Part shown: piece after piece, positions 45,313 to 52,997 of the stretch
Layout: every line of letters begins with the position of its first letter
How positions within the stretch are numbered: the stretch's first letter is position 1
Notes under the pieces: model-generated
Databases searched by the model: none
What the model saw: the letters and a program-made list of their open reading frames with translations, nothing else
What the model was told of the DNA's origin: nothing
Translations under genes and position numbers: made by a program
NCBI GenBank assembly: GCA_900548185.1
Contig: URJJ01000007.1
Span: 5,214 to 69,213 of the forward strand
DNA from: an uncultured Opitutales bacterium
Lineage (GTDB): Bacteria; Verrucomicrobiota; Verrucomicrobiia; Opitutales; Intestinicryptomonadaceae
Direction: 5' to 3'
Length of the DNA stretch: 64,000 nt

Positions 45313-48300
45313 ATGAAAACCCGCAACCGCAAGGCTTTCGCCCTGGTCCTGGCGATAGGCGCAATGGCGTTCATGGTGCTGCTTACGCTGACGCTTTCGT
45401 CTATCATATCGGCAAAGCTGCGCGTTATAAACGCGCAAAAGCAGGCCCGCGAGGCTCGTTCCAACGCCATTTTGGGCATGAGCGTCGCCATTTCCGAACT
45501 TCAGCGCACGCTCGGGCGCGACAATGCCGTGAGCTTCCAGGCTTCGGTCTTTGACGAGGACCCCAAGACCGTCAAAATTGACGGCGTGAAGGTTCCCTAC
45601 GCCCTCGGCACCATAAAAATTGAAAAGGACAACTCTTCCCTGGAGCCCCTCGACCTCTACGAGGAGCAGGTGGGCATCGTCGACGCCATCAAAAACGGCG
45701 GTGACGACCCGTCCGTCACGTGGCTCATATCTTCCGAGAAGAGGCTCCGCAACCCGATATTCGAGCAGATGAGCGAGATGAGCGGCGAAACCGTGAAGCT
45801 CGCAGAATACAAGGAGCTCGTGGACTACCCCGTAGAATTTGGCGGGCGCGTGAGCGCGATAGACAAGGCAGATACCGTGGAGGTCCGCGCCGGCAAGGTG
45901 CCCTTGGCGGCCGCATCCACCGGCAAGGGCGAGGGCGCTTACGCCTACTGGATTTCCGACGAGAGCCTCAAGGCCAAGGTGAGCCTCATCCGCCCCGACA
46001 AATATCTCGAAGAGGAAACCGGGGATGCGGCCAGCATCGAGGCTCCGGCCGACTCGCGCACTCCGCAGATTGTGAACCTGAGCTTTGTTGACGAGCTGGC
46101 GGACCTGCACCTGAACCCGTTCGTGGATGGCTACAACGAAATCGCCGCAAAGAACATGGCGAAGGCCACTGTCCTGGGCGAGGTGGCCCTCGTGGACAAC
46201 TCCCTCACCCAGTGGGCCAAGGACAACTTGAACGACTATACCGCCTCGTCCGTGGGCATCCCCGTGGACGTCACGCAGGGCAGACTCAAGGAGGACCTCA
46301 CCGCATACCTCTCCTACAAGGTTGGGCTGAAGGACGAGGATCCAATCATACGCGGCAGCAGCGCCGACGAGGACTACACCGGCGTCAATTTCGGCATTCG
46401 GGACTGGGAGACGCACCTGCCCCGCTTCGGCCAGCTGAGGGACTTCTACGAGTTTGGGGCGCAGGACAAGCTGAACTTTGAGAACGAGTTCCCCGTTTCT
46501 CCCGCCCAGTTCCAGAAGGGTTCCGGCGAGATAAAGCACGGCCTCTATCCCATAATACAGGGCGTGCAGTGGGTCATGCTGCCCGCATACAGGAATGTCG
46601 GCTCTTCGACCGGGCCGAACACGCAAAGCTCGCTTGAAACCAAATTGCAGGACCTTTTCAAAAATCCCAAGAACGCCAAAGTCCAGGTGGAGGTCGTGCT
46701 TTTGATGTGGCCCAAAATAAGGATATGGAATCCCAACAACGTCACTTTGGAAAAGACCGACTATATTTTCCGCCTGTACATGCCCTTCAGGTTTGCGGCT
46801 TCCACGCTCAGCGAGAACGACGTTGGTAACGGTAATCCTGATCCGATTTCCTTCGGTTTTGTCGACTGGCGCGCCTACGAGGAAAAGGACATAAGAAGGC
46901 CCTCCCTCACTGCCGGAAGGGGGTATTCAACTCTTTTTGAGAGGACGAAAAATCTCCCCGCCGACGCCCAGGTGAAATATGAGAAGGGGTATTTCGACGA
47001 GTTCATAAAGGACAAGGCGGGGAGAAACAATCCTGTGCCCGTCATGAATTTCCGCGTAAATTCGCTCTCGATGCGCCCCGGCGAAATGCTTGAGCTAATC
47101 GCCAAGGATCCGGGCAACGGGGAAAATATTTATAAGGATGTCGAGCTGTGGTCGGGCCAGACGCTTTCAAATAACGACAATCTTCTCCAGCCGGACACCC
47201 TCGCAGTCGAGGGCGGATCGTCCGACAAGAACGTCCAGGTTCAGCCCGGCAGGTACTTTGTCGTGCGGACGGGGCTTTATTTGGAGTCTTCGCGCCTTGT
47301 CGAAATGACTAACAGCAATCTGAGCGAAAACGGAAATTCCGAAGTGTTAGAGGTAAGCCCCCTCAAAGATCCTGACAAGCAGGTGCTGATAGAAAATTGG
47401 CAGCCCCAATCCGACGGCACTTTTACTGCGGAAGACCCGACCAATTCCAAAAATACTTTTTACGTCTATCCCGAGTCGCTCGTACTCACAAAACTGAGGG
47501 GTACTAATGCCGTCAATTTGGAGAATCCCCTGGAGCCCCTGCTTCGCTTCAGCAGCAGCAGCAGCCTGAGCCACTCCCAGGACGGGCAGAGTTACTATCA
47601 GCCGGGATGGAGCATCCAGAGGGTGCGAGCCAACAAGAGCGGCGGCCCCGTGTACTATGACCGCATCGGAAACGAAATACTCAAGGTAAATAACGGTTCC
47701 ATGGAGCGCCTGGCCGTTTTGGATTTGAACGAGTTTAACAGTACGACGAGCCTCACTCCGGATAATGAAAAACGGCGCGACGACGTTCACCACTACTACC
47801 GCCAGGCCAAGGGAAACCTGTTCAATGTCTGGGAGGCGCAGTATCCCACGCAAGGCAGCAGTTTCAACTTCCCAACCAGACTGGCTGTGCTGCCATACGA
47901 GGGTTATGTCCGCGACTGTGACATGGGCACGCAGGATCTTACAAAGAATGTGAGGTCTGTATTCATGCTCAACTCCAAGCTGCGAATGGGCGTTGACTCC
48001 ATCTTGAAAAATACCTTCCCATTGTCATACGGCTACCGCTATCCGGATATTTACGACTTTGAATACAGGATATTCAACGTCACCAACATCCGTCAGAACA
48101 TGACAAGGAGCTCCTCCATCACGGAAGACCCGATAAGGCGCAACTCGTCCAATTATTCCGTCGCCTTCAAGTGGGCGGGTATACTTCCCATCAACTACAC
48201 GAACTTCTTCGGCGGAGTTCCTTCGGCGGTTAGCGATGCCACCAATTACACTTACAGGCTCGGAAAACTTCCGAACTACGAAAACATGAAGCTTTCGAGC

Positions 48301-49791
48301 GACGAGCTCATGATCAAGTACCAGGGGGCCCCCTCGGACGGCTATTCGAACCGCTTCGGCGCCCTTTCGTTCCTTTCCGGCGAGAGGACTTACGACTACA
48401 ATTACATGATATCCGCGCCCTTCGACATTCCGAGGACGAAGTTTGACATCATGTCGCTCGGCTTTTTCAGCCACGCGAACCTGTCGCCGCTGCACTGGCA
48501 GCCGTCCAACGCATTCGCGGAGTCTTTCGCGTCCCCGTTCCTGGACAGGACGGAAGTCTTCAGCCAGACCTCCGATGACGAGTATAACAGTCCGCTCCTC
48601 TACCAGAATGAGCTTATCGACATATCTTACATGCTCAACGCCTCAATGTGGGACCGCTTCTTCTTGAGCACGCTCTCAAAGGGGGTGACCGCCGATTTCG
48701 TGGCCGGAATGCGCCTGCCCAACACGAGGCTATTTTTGACCTCCACCCCGGAGGACAAGTCCGAGCTGCAGGGGTCGGAAGACTCGTTTAAAAGGGCCGC
48801 AAGGTACATTGCAATCGACGGCCCGTTCAACGTCAATTCCGCCTCCTACGAAGCTTGGAGGGCGGTGCTGGGCGGCATGCTCGGCACCAAGAAGCAGGCG
48901 CTCGTAGGAAAGATGGTAAACAGCGAAACGCAGCGCTATGACGACCCCGACAACTTCTTCATGCCAAACCCGGGCGACATGAACCCCCTCGTCGCGCCCG
49001 ACAAGAGGGCGAGCGACGGCGGCCGCGGCGAATACATAACGTATATAGATACGAGCGTCGGCAGAATGATAAGCGAATCCGAAATCGACCAGCTCGCCCG
49101 CGAAGTAGTGCAGGAGGTGAAGCGCCGCGCGCCGTTCTTCAGCCTGGCCGATTTTGTAAACCGGCGCCTTGCCGACTATGAGAGCGGCGATGACGAGGAC
49201 TCCCTCAGCATACGCTTCCAGGGTATCATGGGGACGCTTTCTGCGGCAATCCAGCGCGCAGTCTGGGAAGAGGCCCGCCCGCACACGTTCTTCAACGACG
49301 ACTACATGGACAGGTATGTTGACCGCAAGGCCAATATTGGCGGCACGGCCGGCCAGATTAACTCCTTCGTAAAGCTCGCAAACAACATTTCGGCCTACGA
49401 CAAGGGCGAGGTTCGAAACAACATGGTTGACTTGGGCGAGCAGGTCAGAAAGAACGAGCAGGAGTACCTTGAGCATGCAATCACGGTGCCGCGCGTCTCG
49501 AAGAAGACTTCAAACCGCGCCAAGCACATCCCCGGCATGTTGAGCCAGGCGGATCTGCTTTCCATGCTCGGCCCCACAATCACGGTGCGCGGCGACACCT
49601 TTGTGGTGAGGGCATACGGCGAGAGTAAGAACCCCTTCACCCAGGGTGTGGCGAAGGCGTACTGCGAGGCCGTTGTGCAGCGCGTGGCCGAGCCTGTCGA
49701 CCCGATGGACGAGTACGAGGCTCCGCTGTCGGAATTCGGCAGAAAGTTCAAGGTGGTTTCGTTCAAGTGGCTGACGCCTTCCGAGCTTTAA
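45313..49791 (+). CDS. Giant GspK/PilX-like pseudopilin-related protein (Verrucomicrobia type)
   Basis: A 1492-residue protein starting at ATG 45313 after AAAGGAAG. The N-terminus KAFALVLAIGAMAFMVLLTLTLSS is prepilin-like: basic lead, hydrophobic helix, no Glu at position +5, as in GspK/PilX minor pilins. It continues into a coiled helix (LRVINAQKQAREARSNAILGMSVAISELQRTLGRD), a pattern seen in very large verrucomicrobial proteins of the Verru_Chthon cassette A type. The rest is a large beta-rich, Asn/Ser/Tyr-containing exterior. Near the C-terminus IDQLAREVVQEVKRRAPFFSLADFVNRR resembles the helix-hairpin part of GspK. I infer a tip or scaffold protein for a type IV pilus or type II secretion-like machine; no pilus assembly genes are in the window. 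Confidence 0.68.
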   Translation: MKTRNRKAFALVLAIGAMAFMVLLTLTLSSIISAKLRVINAQKQAREARSNAILGMSVAISELQRTLGRDNAVSFQASVFDEDPKTVKIDGVKVPYALGTIKIEKDNSSLEPLDLYEEQVGIVDAIKNGGDDPSVTWLISSEKRLRNPIFEQMSEMSGETVKLAEYKELVDYPVEFGGRVSAIDKADTVEVRAGKVPLAAASTGKGEGAYAYWISDESLKAKVSLIRPDKYLEEETGDAASIEAPADSRTPQIVNLSFVDELADLHLNPFVDGYNEIAAKNMAKATVLGEVALVDNSLTQWAKDNLNDYTASSVGIPVDVTQGRLKEDLTAYLSYKVGLKDEDPIIRGSSADEDYTGVNFGIRDWETHLPRFGQLRDFYEFGAQDKLNFENEFPVSPAQFQKGSGEIKHGLYPIIQGVQWVMLPAYRNVGSSTGPNTQSSLETKLQDLFKNPKNAKVQVEVVLLMWPKIRIWNPNNVTLEKTDYIFRLYMPFRFAASTLSENDVGNGNPDPISFGFVDWRAYEEKDIRRPSLTAGRGYSTLFERTKNLPADAQVKYEKGYFDEFIKDKAGRNNPVPVMNFRVNSLSMRPGEMLELIAKDPGNGENIYKDVELWSGQTLSNNDNLLQPDTLAVEGGSSDKNVQVQPGRYFVVRTGLYLESSRLVEMTNSNLSENGNSEVLEVSPLKDPDKQVLIENWQPQSDGTFTAEDPTNSKNTFYVYPESLVLTKLRGTNAVNLENPLEPLLRFSSSSSLSHSQDGQSYYQPGWSIQRVRANKSGGPVYYDRIGNEILKVNNGSMERLAVLDLNEFNSTTSLTPDNEKRRDDVHHYYRQAKGNLFNVWEAQYPTQGSSFNFPTRLAVLPYEGYVRDCDMGTQDLTKNVRSVFMLNSKLRMGVDSILKNTFPLSYGYRYPDIYDFEYRIFNVTNIRQNMTRSSSITEDPIRRNSSNYSVAFKWAGILPINYTNFFGGVPSAVSDATNYTYRLGKLPNYENMKLSSDELMIKYQGAPSDGYSNRFGALSFLSGERTYDYNYMISAPFDIPRTKFDIMSLGFFSHANLSPLHWQPSNAFAESFASPFLDRTEVFSQTSDDEYNSPLLYQNELIDISYMLNASMWDRFFLSTLSKGVTADFVAGMRLPNTRLFLTSTPEDKSELQGSEDSFKRAARYIAIDGPFNVNSASYEAWRAVLGGMLGTKKQALVGKMVNSETQRYDDPDNFFMPNPGDMNPLVAPDKRASDGGRGEYITYIDTSVGRMISESEIDQLAREVVQEVKRRAPFFSLADFVNRRLADYESGDDEDSLSIRFQGIMGTLSAAIQRAVWEEARPHTFFNDDYMDRYVDRKANIGGTAGQINSFVKLANNISAYDKGEVRNNMVDLGEQVRKNEQEYLEHAITVPRVSKKTSNRAKHIPGMLSQADLLSMLGPTITVRGDTFVVRAYGESKNPFTQGVAKAYCEAVVQRVAEPVDPMDEYEAPLSEFGRKFKVVSFKWLTPSEL

Positions 49792-49801
49792 GTTTCATTT
49801 G

Positions 49802-49831
49802 GGCGGCGGGTTTTCCCGCCGCCTTTTTTTT
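49802..49831 (+). terminator. Terminator after the giant pilin-like gene
   Basis: GGCGGCGGG, TTTT loop, CCCGCCGCC, then eight T residues, about 10 bp after the stop. Confidence 0.95.
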
Positions 49832-50040
49832 GCGCAAATTTGCCCTCAGATAAAACGGGTTTCCGGATTTGCCCGCAACCTCGTTGCGCGCGGCTAGTCC
49901 GTGGGCGTTTGCCGGTTCCCCCGCGTCCGCTCACTCCAGGATAGGCGTTTGCCTGGTATTGAAAAGGAAACGGGAAGCGGATTTGGAAATGGAATTCGCT
50001 TGTGATAAATAAGAGCTTATAAAAAACACAATACGCTTAA

Positions 50041-50247
50041 TTTCCCTGCGGAATTTTAGATAACATCCTCGGAAGTACGACTTCCGCTCCCGGAGGCTTT
50101 CCCCGCTTCGCCGCAAAGGCCGCCAAAGAAAAATTTGAGCGCGAGGCCGAAAAACGCCCCGCGTTTCCGCTCAATCCAGAACAATGGAGCCGGGCAGGCA
50201 ATTCTGCCCGCGCTCTCTTTTTGTTAACATATCTGACATCCAAATAA
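50041..50247 (+). pseudogene. Possible 3' gene fragment
   Basis: A 68-codon frame opened by TAA at 50038 and lacking any start codon; it reads like real protein (GFPRFAAKAAKEKFEREAEK, RPAFPLNPEQWSRAGNSARA). It could be the tail of a decayed gene. Alternatively it is coincidence, since the hairpin at 50187 sits within it. Confidence 0.25.
50187..50223 (+). terminator. Hairpin with T-run
   Basis: GAGC-CGGGCAG, 6-base loop, CTGCCCG-CGCTC, then TCTTTTTG. A strong terminator shape with no assigned gene upstream on the plus strand; it fits a decayed gene having existed here. Confidence 0.7.
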
Positions 50248-50971
50248 GGGCCATTTCATGCAATCCACGCCAAATATAGAGCGCATTGCAAACGCCGCAC
50301 CAAAGGAGATTCAGGAGGGCGCAAATCCGCAAAAAAACTTTCCGCGCTTTCCGGGCGCCCGTCTCTTGGGGCAAGGGGGGAGAGTCCCCATGCCTAAAGT
50401 CGATATTTACTTTGCAAAGGCGGCATTGCAGCACCCGCCCGCCTCTTTTGAGGACGTTTAAAAAGCGACGTTCGACTTCCATGCGGAATTGAAAAAGCAG
50501 GAAGCCCTAAAAAAGCCATGCACACATGCGAAAAAGAAATTTCTTTTTGCTGCATACTCCCTGCGGGATATAATCGTTTAGGGAAAAAAGAGGGCCTGGC
50601 ATGAATTAGAAAGCGGATTTCGGAATGGGGTTGGCTCATCAAATGAAAAGGGACTTGTATCGATAGGGGAATGAAAATCTGGTTTTTATGGAGAAGCTTA
50701 TCCGGGGGGCGCGGCCGTTTCATTTGGTAAGAATTATCCGTTTTTTCCATTTGTTCGGGATAGACAATCAGGCGGGGGCATGGAAAATTCTGCCTCGCCC
50801 GCAGGCGGTGCCGCCAAGTTTTGCGCTCCGTTTTTGCCAATCCCATCCATGCCTGTTTCGCATCCCAGCGGGCGAGATTTGCCGCAATGGCGGCGGGAAG
50901 CGCGGGGGGACCTTCGGGGAGGAGAAGGGAATGCAGGAAATGGCCCCGCCGGCGTTTTTGGGGGGGGCGTG

Positions 50972-51000
50972 CGCAAAAAAAAGACGCCCTGAAGGGCGTC
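50972..51000 (-). terminator. Terminator downstream of the Cys-Pro repeat gene
   Basis: On the minus strand AGACGCCCT, a CAG-type loop and AGGGCGTCT are followed by eight T residues. It lies about 140 bp after the stop of the gene at 51142. Confidence 0.85.
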
Positions 51001-51141
51001 TCAATTATTTGCGTGTGCAAATTGTATAAGACTGCAAGCGACTGCGGGCAAAATTTTTGCCGCCCGCCGTACAGGGGCCGCCTGCTAAAAGCGGGCGCGC
51101 CTTAAACTATCCGGCTTCCGCGCCGCTTTGCGCAGACTGCA

Positions 51142-51447
51142 TCATTGCGCGGCTGGGCACCGGGCGGGCCTATTGCATGCCCGCTTTGCGGCTGGGCACG
51201 CCCGCGCCTTTGCAGGGCATTCTGCCGCCGCCGCAGGGCACTCCCGGACATTTGCAACGGGGCACGCCTGCGCCCTCGCGGGGCAGCCTTGGGCGTTTGC
51301 GACCGGGCATGCAGTTTGGGCCTGGCACGCCTGCGCCTGAACCGGGCAATTTTTAACCTGCGGGCAGGCTGCCGACGCTATCGGGCATGCCGCAAAGCCT
51401 ATTGAGGCGGCTGCGAAAACCGCTATGGCTGCTATCGTCTTTTTCAT
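51142..51447 (-). CDS. Small secreted Cys-Pro repeat protein
   Basis: A 101-residue protein with start at 51447 (MKKTIAAIAVFAAASIGFA), supported by AAAGGA 9 bp upstream; the longer frame is unrelated. After the signal peptide the whole mature chain is a low-complexity repeat with a cysteine about every 6-9 residues, mostly followed by proline: CPIASAACPQVKNCPVQAQ, then ACPVANAQGCPARAQACP, and ECPAAAAECPAKARACPAAK. About 16 cysteines and many Ala, Gln and Arg are present. No known family is recognised. Exported to an oxidising compartment it could be heavily disulfide-bonded or bind metal. It has its own terminator downstream. Confidence 0.72.
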   Translation of the reverse strand: MKKTIAAIAVFAAASIGFAACPIASAACPQVKNCPVQAQACQAQTACPVANAQGCPARAQACPVANVRECPAAAAECPAKARACPAAKRACNRPARCPAAQ

Positions 51448-51767
51448 AAGGGAATCCTTTCTTTTATAACTCTTGCAAAGTTTCGGGGCCGCTGCCCTGA
51501 AAAACTCCGCATGCGGTAAAGCTTTGCGCTGGCGTAAACGGGGGCCTCTAACTCCCCCTCCGTCGCCGTCGCAAAAACGCGGCAAAACCTGACGCGTGCA
51601 CGTTTTTGACGTTCGCGCTCCCGCTTCGCATAGTTTCGTAAAAAACGCCGCCGTTTTAAGCTTCCGCCAGAATTGCCGGCGCGTTTTGCTGGGCGGAATG
51701 CAAAATGGGCGTGCTTAAGACATGCGCATCCGCAAAATCCGCGCGCCGCAGGCCGCCGCTTTGCGCG
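51448..51767. other. Spacer between two small secreted-protein genes
   Basis: About 320 bp holding the presumed promoter of the Cys-Pro repeat gene and the 3' region of the gene at 51768. No gene, strong hairpin or family A/B repeat is seen. Confidence 0.4.
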
Positions 51768-52079
51768 CTAGTTATCTGCGTTTTTCTTAGCCTCGGCCTT
51801 CCTCTTTTCCGCCTCCCTTTTGGCGCGTTCTGCGGCTATGATGTTTCTGTCCGCGTCGGACTTTGCGTTTATCGCCGCCTGACGGGCGGCGTTGCCGCGC
51901 TCGCGCATGAGCTTGTCATGATACGCTTTCTTGGCGGCGGCCCTGCGCGCGGCGGCTTCGGCCCGCTTCGCAGCTATCGCCTTTTGCGCTGCGGCCTGGT
52001 CGTCCTGCGCCGATGCGGAGGCGGGGCATCCCATTGCGATGCATGCGCCCAAAGCTATGATGGTTGTGAGTCTTTTCAT
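51768..52079 (-). CDS. Small secreted Ala/Lys/Arg-rich helical protein
   Basis: A 103-residue protein whose ATG (52079) overlaps the stop of the gamma-carbonic anhydrase gene (ATGA), so translation is probably coupled. Signal peptide MKRLTTIIALGACIAMGCPASA with cleavage before QDDQA; a Cys at 18 could be a lipobox but the context AMGC is only fair. The mature part is a single charged helix (AAAQKAIAAKRAEAAARRAA; AERAKREAEKRKAEAKKNAD), likely a coiled coil. No family recognised. Its highly basic composition echoes the tail of the upstream protein. Confidence 0.65.
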   Translation of the reverse strand: MKRLTTIIALGACIAMGCPASASAQDDQAAAQKAIAAKRAEAAARRAAAKKAYHDKLMRERGNAARQAAINAKSDADRNIIAAERAKREAEKRKAEAKKNADN

Positions 52080-52774
52080 TTCTGTTTTGATGATTTTTTT
52101 GATTTTGTCTGTTTTGCGCCGCGCGCCGCGGTTTTTTTCGCGGATTTCTTCGCAGGGGCTTTTGCGCCTTTTTTGGCGGGCTGGGGGGCCTCGCTCCGGC
52201 ATTCGCACTGGTCGTCCGCCCCGCTGCACCTGTACCCCAGGCTTTCAAAATACGATTTGTGGGCCCGGGCCACATCCACGTACTTGAGGGCCCAGTTTTT
52301 TATTTGCGAGCGGGCCTTTTCGTCCATGCTCTTCACTATCCTGCCGGGCACCCCCATGACGACGGAGCCGTCCGGCACGACCGTGCCCTTGGTGACCAGC
52401 GCGCGCGCGCCGATGACGCAGTTTTTGCCGATTTTTGCGCCGTCGAGAACGGTGGCGCCCATGCCGACAAGGGTCTCGTCGCCGATTTCGCAGGCGTGGA
52501 GTATCGCGCCGTGGCCGACCGTCACGCGGTCGCCGACCTTGACGCCGAAGTCGTCGGCAAGATGGACGATTGTGCCGTCCTGGATGTTTGAAGCCTCTCC
52601 GATTTCTATGGAATTTATGTCGGCCCTGAGCACCACCCCGGGCCACACGCTCGCGTCCCTGCCGATTTTGACGTCTCCCATCACCACTGCGTGGGGGCTG
52701 ACGTAAGCCTCGGGATGCACCTGCGGGGCCGCCTTGAAATATTTCTCCAGTCTTTCCAGGGTTGTCATTTTCAT
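52076..52774 (-). CDS. Gamma-class carbonic anhydrase-like protein with lysine-rich C-terminal tail
   Basis: A 232-residue protein, start at 52774 (MKMTTLERLE) or two codons later. Residues about 15-150 are a left-handed parallel beta-helix of hexapeptide repeats (GDVKIGRDASVWPGVVLRAD; IGEASNIQDGTIVHLADDFG; VTVGHGAILHACEIGDETLV), with His 71, 88 and 93 at the metal-ligand positions of gamma-carbonic anhydrases. Many such proteins are trimeric; some are active anhydrases, others acyl-carnitine or structural relatives. After a helix comes a Cys-rich turn (CSGADDQCECR) and then a histone H1-like tail (about 195-232: PAKKGAKAPAKKSAKKTA...). The tail is not part of the family. The next gene overlaps its stop. 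Confidence 0.85.
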   Translation of the reverse strand: MKMTTLERLEKYFKAAPQVHPEAYVSPHAVVMGDVKIGRDASVWPGVVLRADINSIEIGEASNIQDGTIVHLADDFGVKVGDRVTVGHGAILHACEIGDETLVGMGATVLDGAKIGKNCVIGARALVTKGTVVPDGSVVMGVPGRIVKSMDEKARSQIKNWALKYVDVARAHKSYFESLGYRCSGADDQCECRSEAPQPAKKGAKAPAKKSAKKTAARGAKQTKSKKSSKQK

Positions 52775-52997
52775 AAAACCGATATTGCAAAATGCCTGCA
52801 AATGGCGTCTTTTGTCAAATGGAATCGCCGCGCCGCCCGCGTGTCAAGCAGATAGGGGGTAGGTTTTCAGCTTTTTGGGGGGGGGTTCGATTTTCCTTGC
52901 GCTCTGCGTAAAACCGAATATCGTTTCACCAAATTCCGAGTTGTGCGGCTTGTGCCGCGCGGAGAATCTCAAACGTTTCAGCCCCAATACACCAATC

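Larger units (their letters stand above)
49832..50971. other. Long spacer with repeat fragments, no intact gene
   Basis: About 1.1 kb without a supported intact gene. It contains two partial family B blocks (AAACGGGAAGCGGATTTGGA at about 49968 and AAAGCGGATTTCGGAATGGG at about 50611), a start-less frame at 50041-50247, a strong hairpin at 50187-50223, and near its end the terminator of the Cys-Pro repeat gene. A frame at 50258-50461 starts at ATG but has no ribosome-binding site and no recognisable sequence. Confidence 0.5.

Noticed and set aside
45283..46626. Minus-strand frame of 447 codons
   Set aside because: Antisense to the giant pilin-like gene; long only because GC-rich codons avoid stops on the opposite strand.
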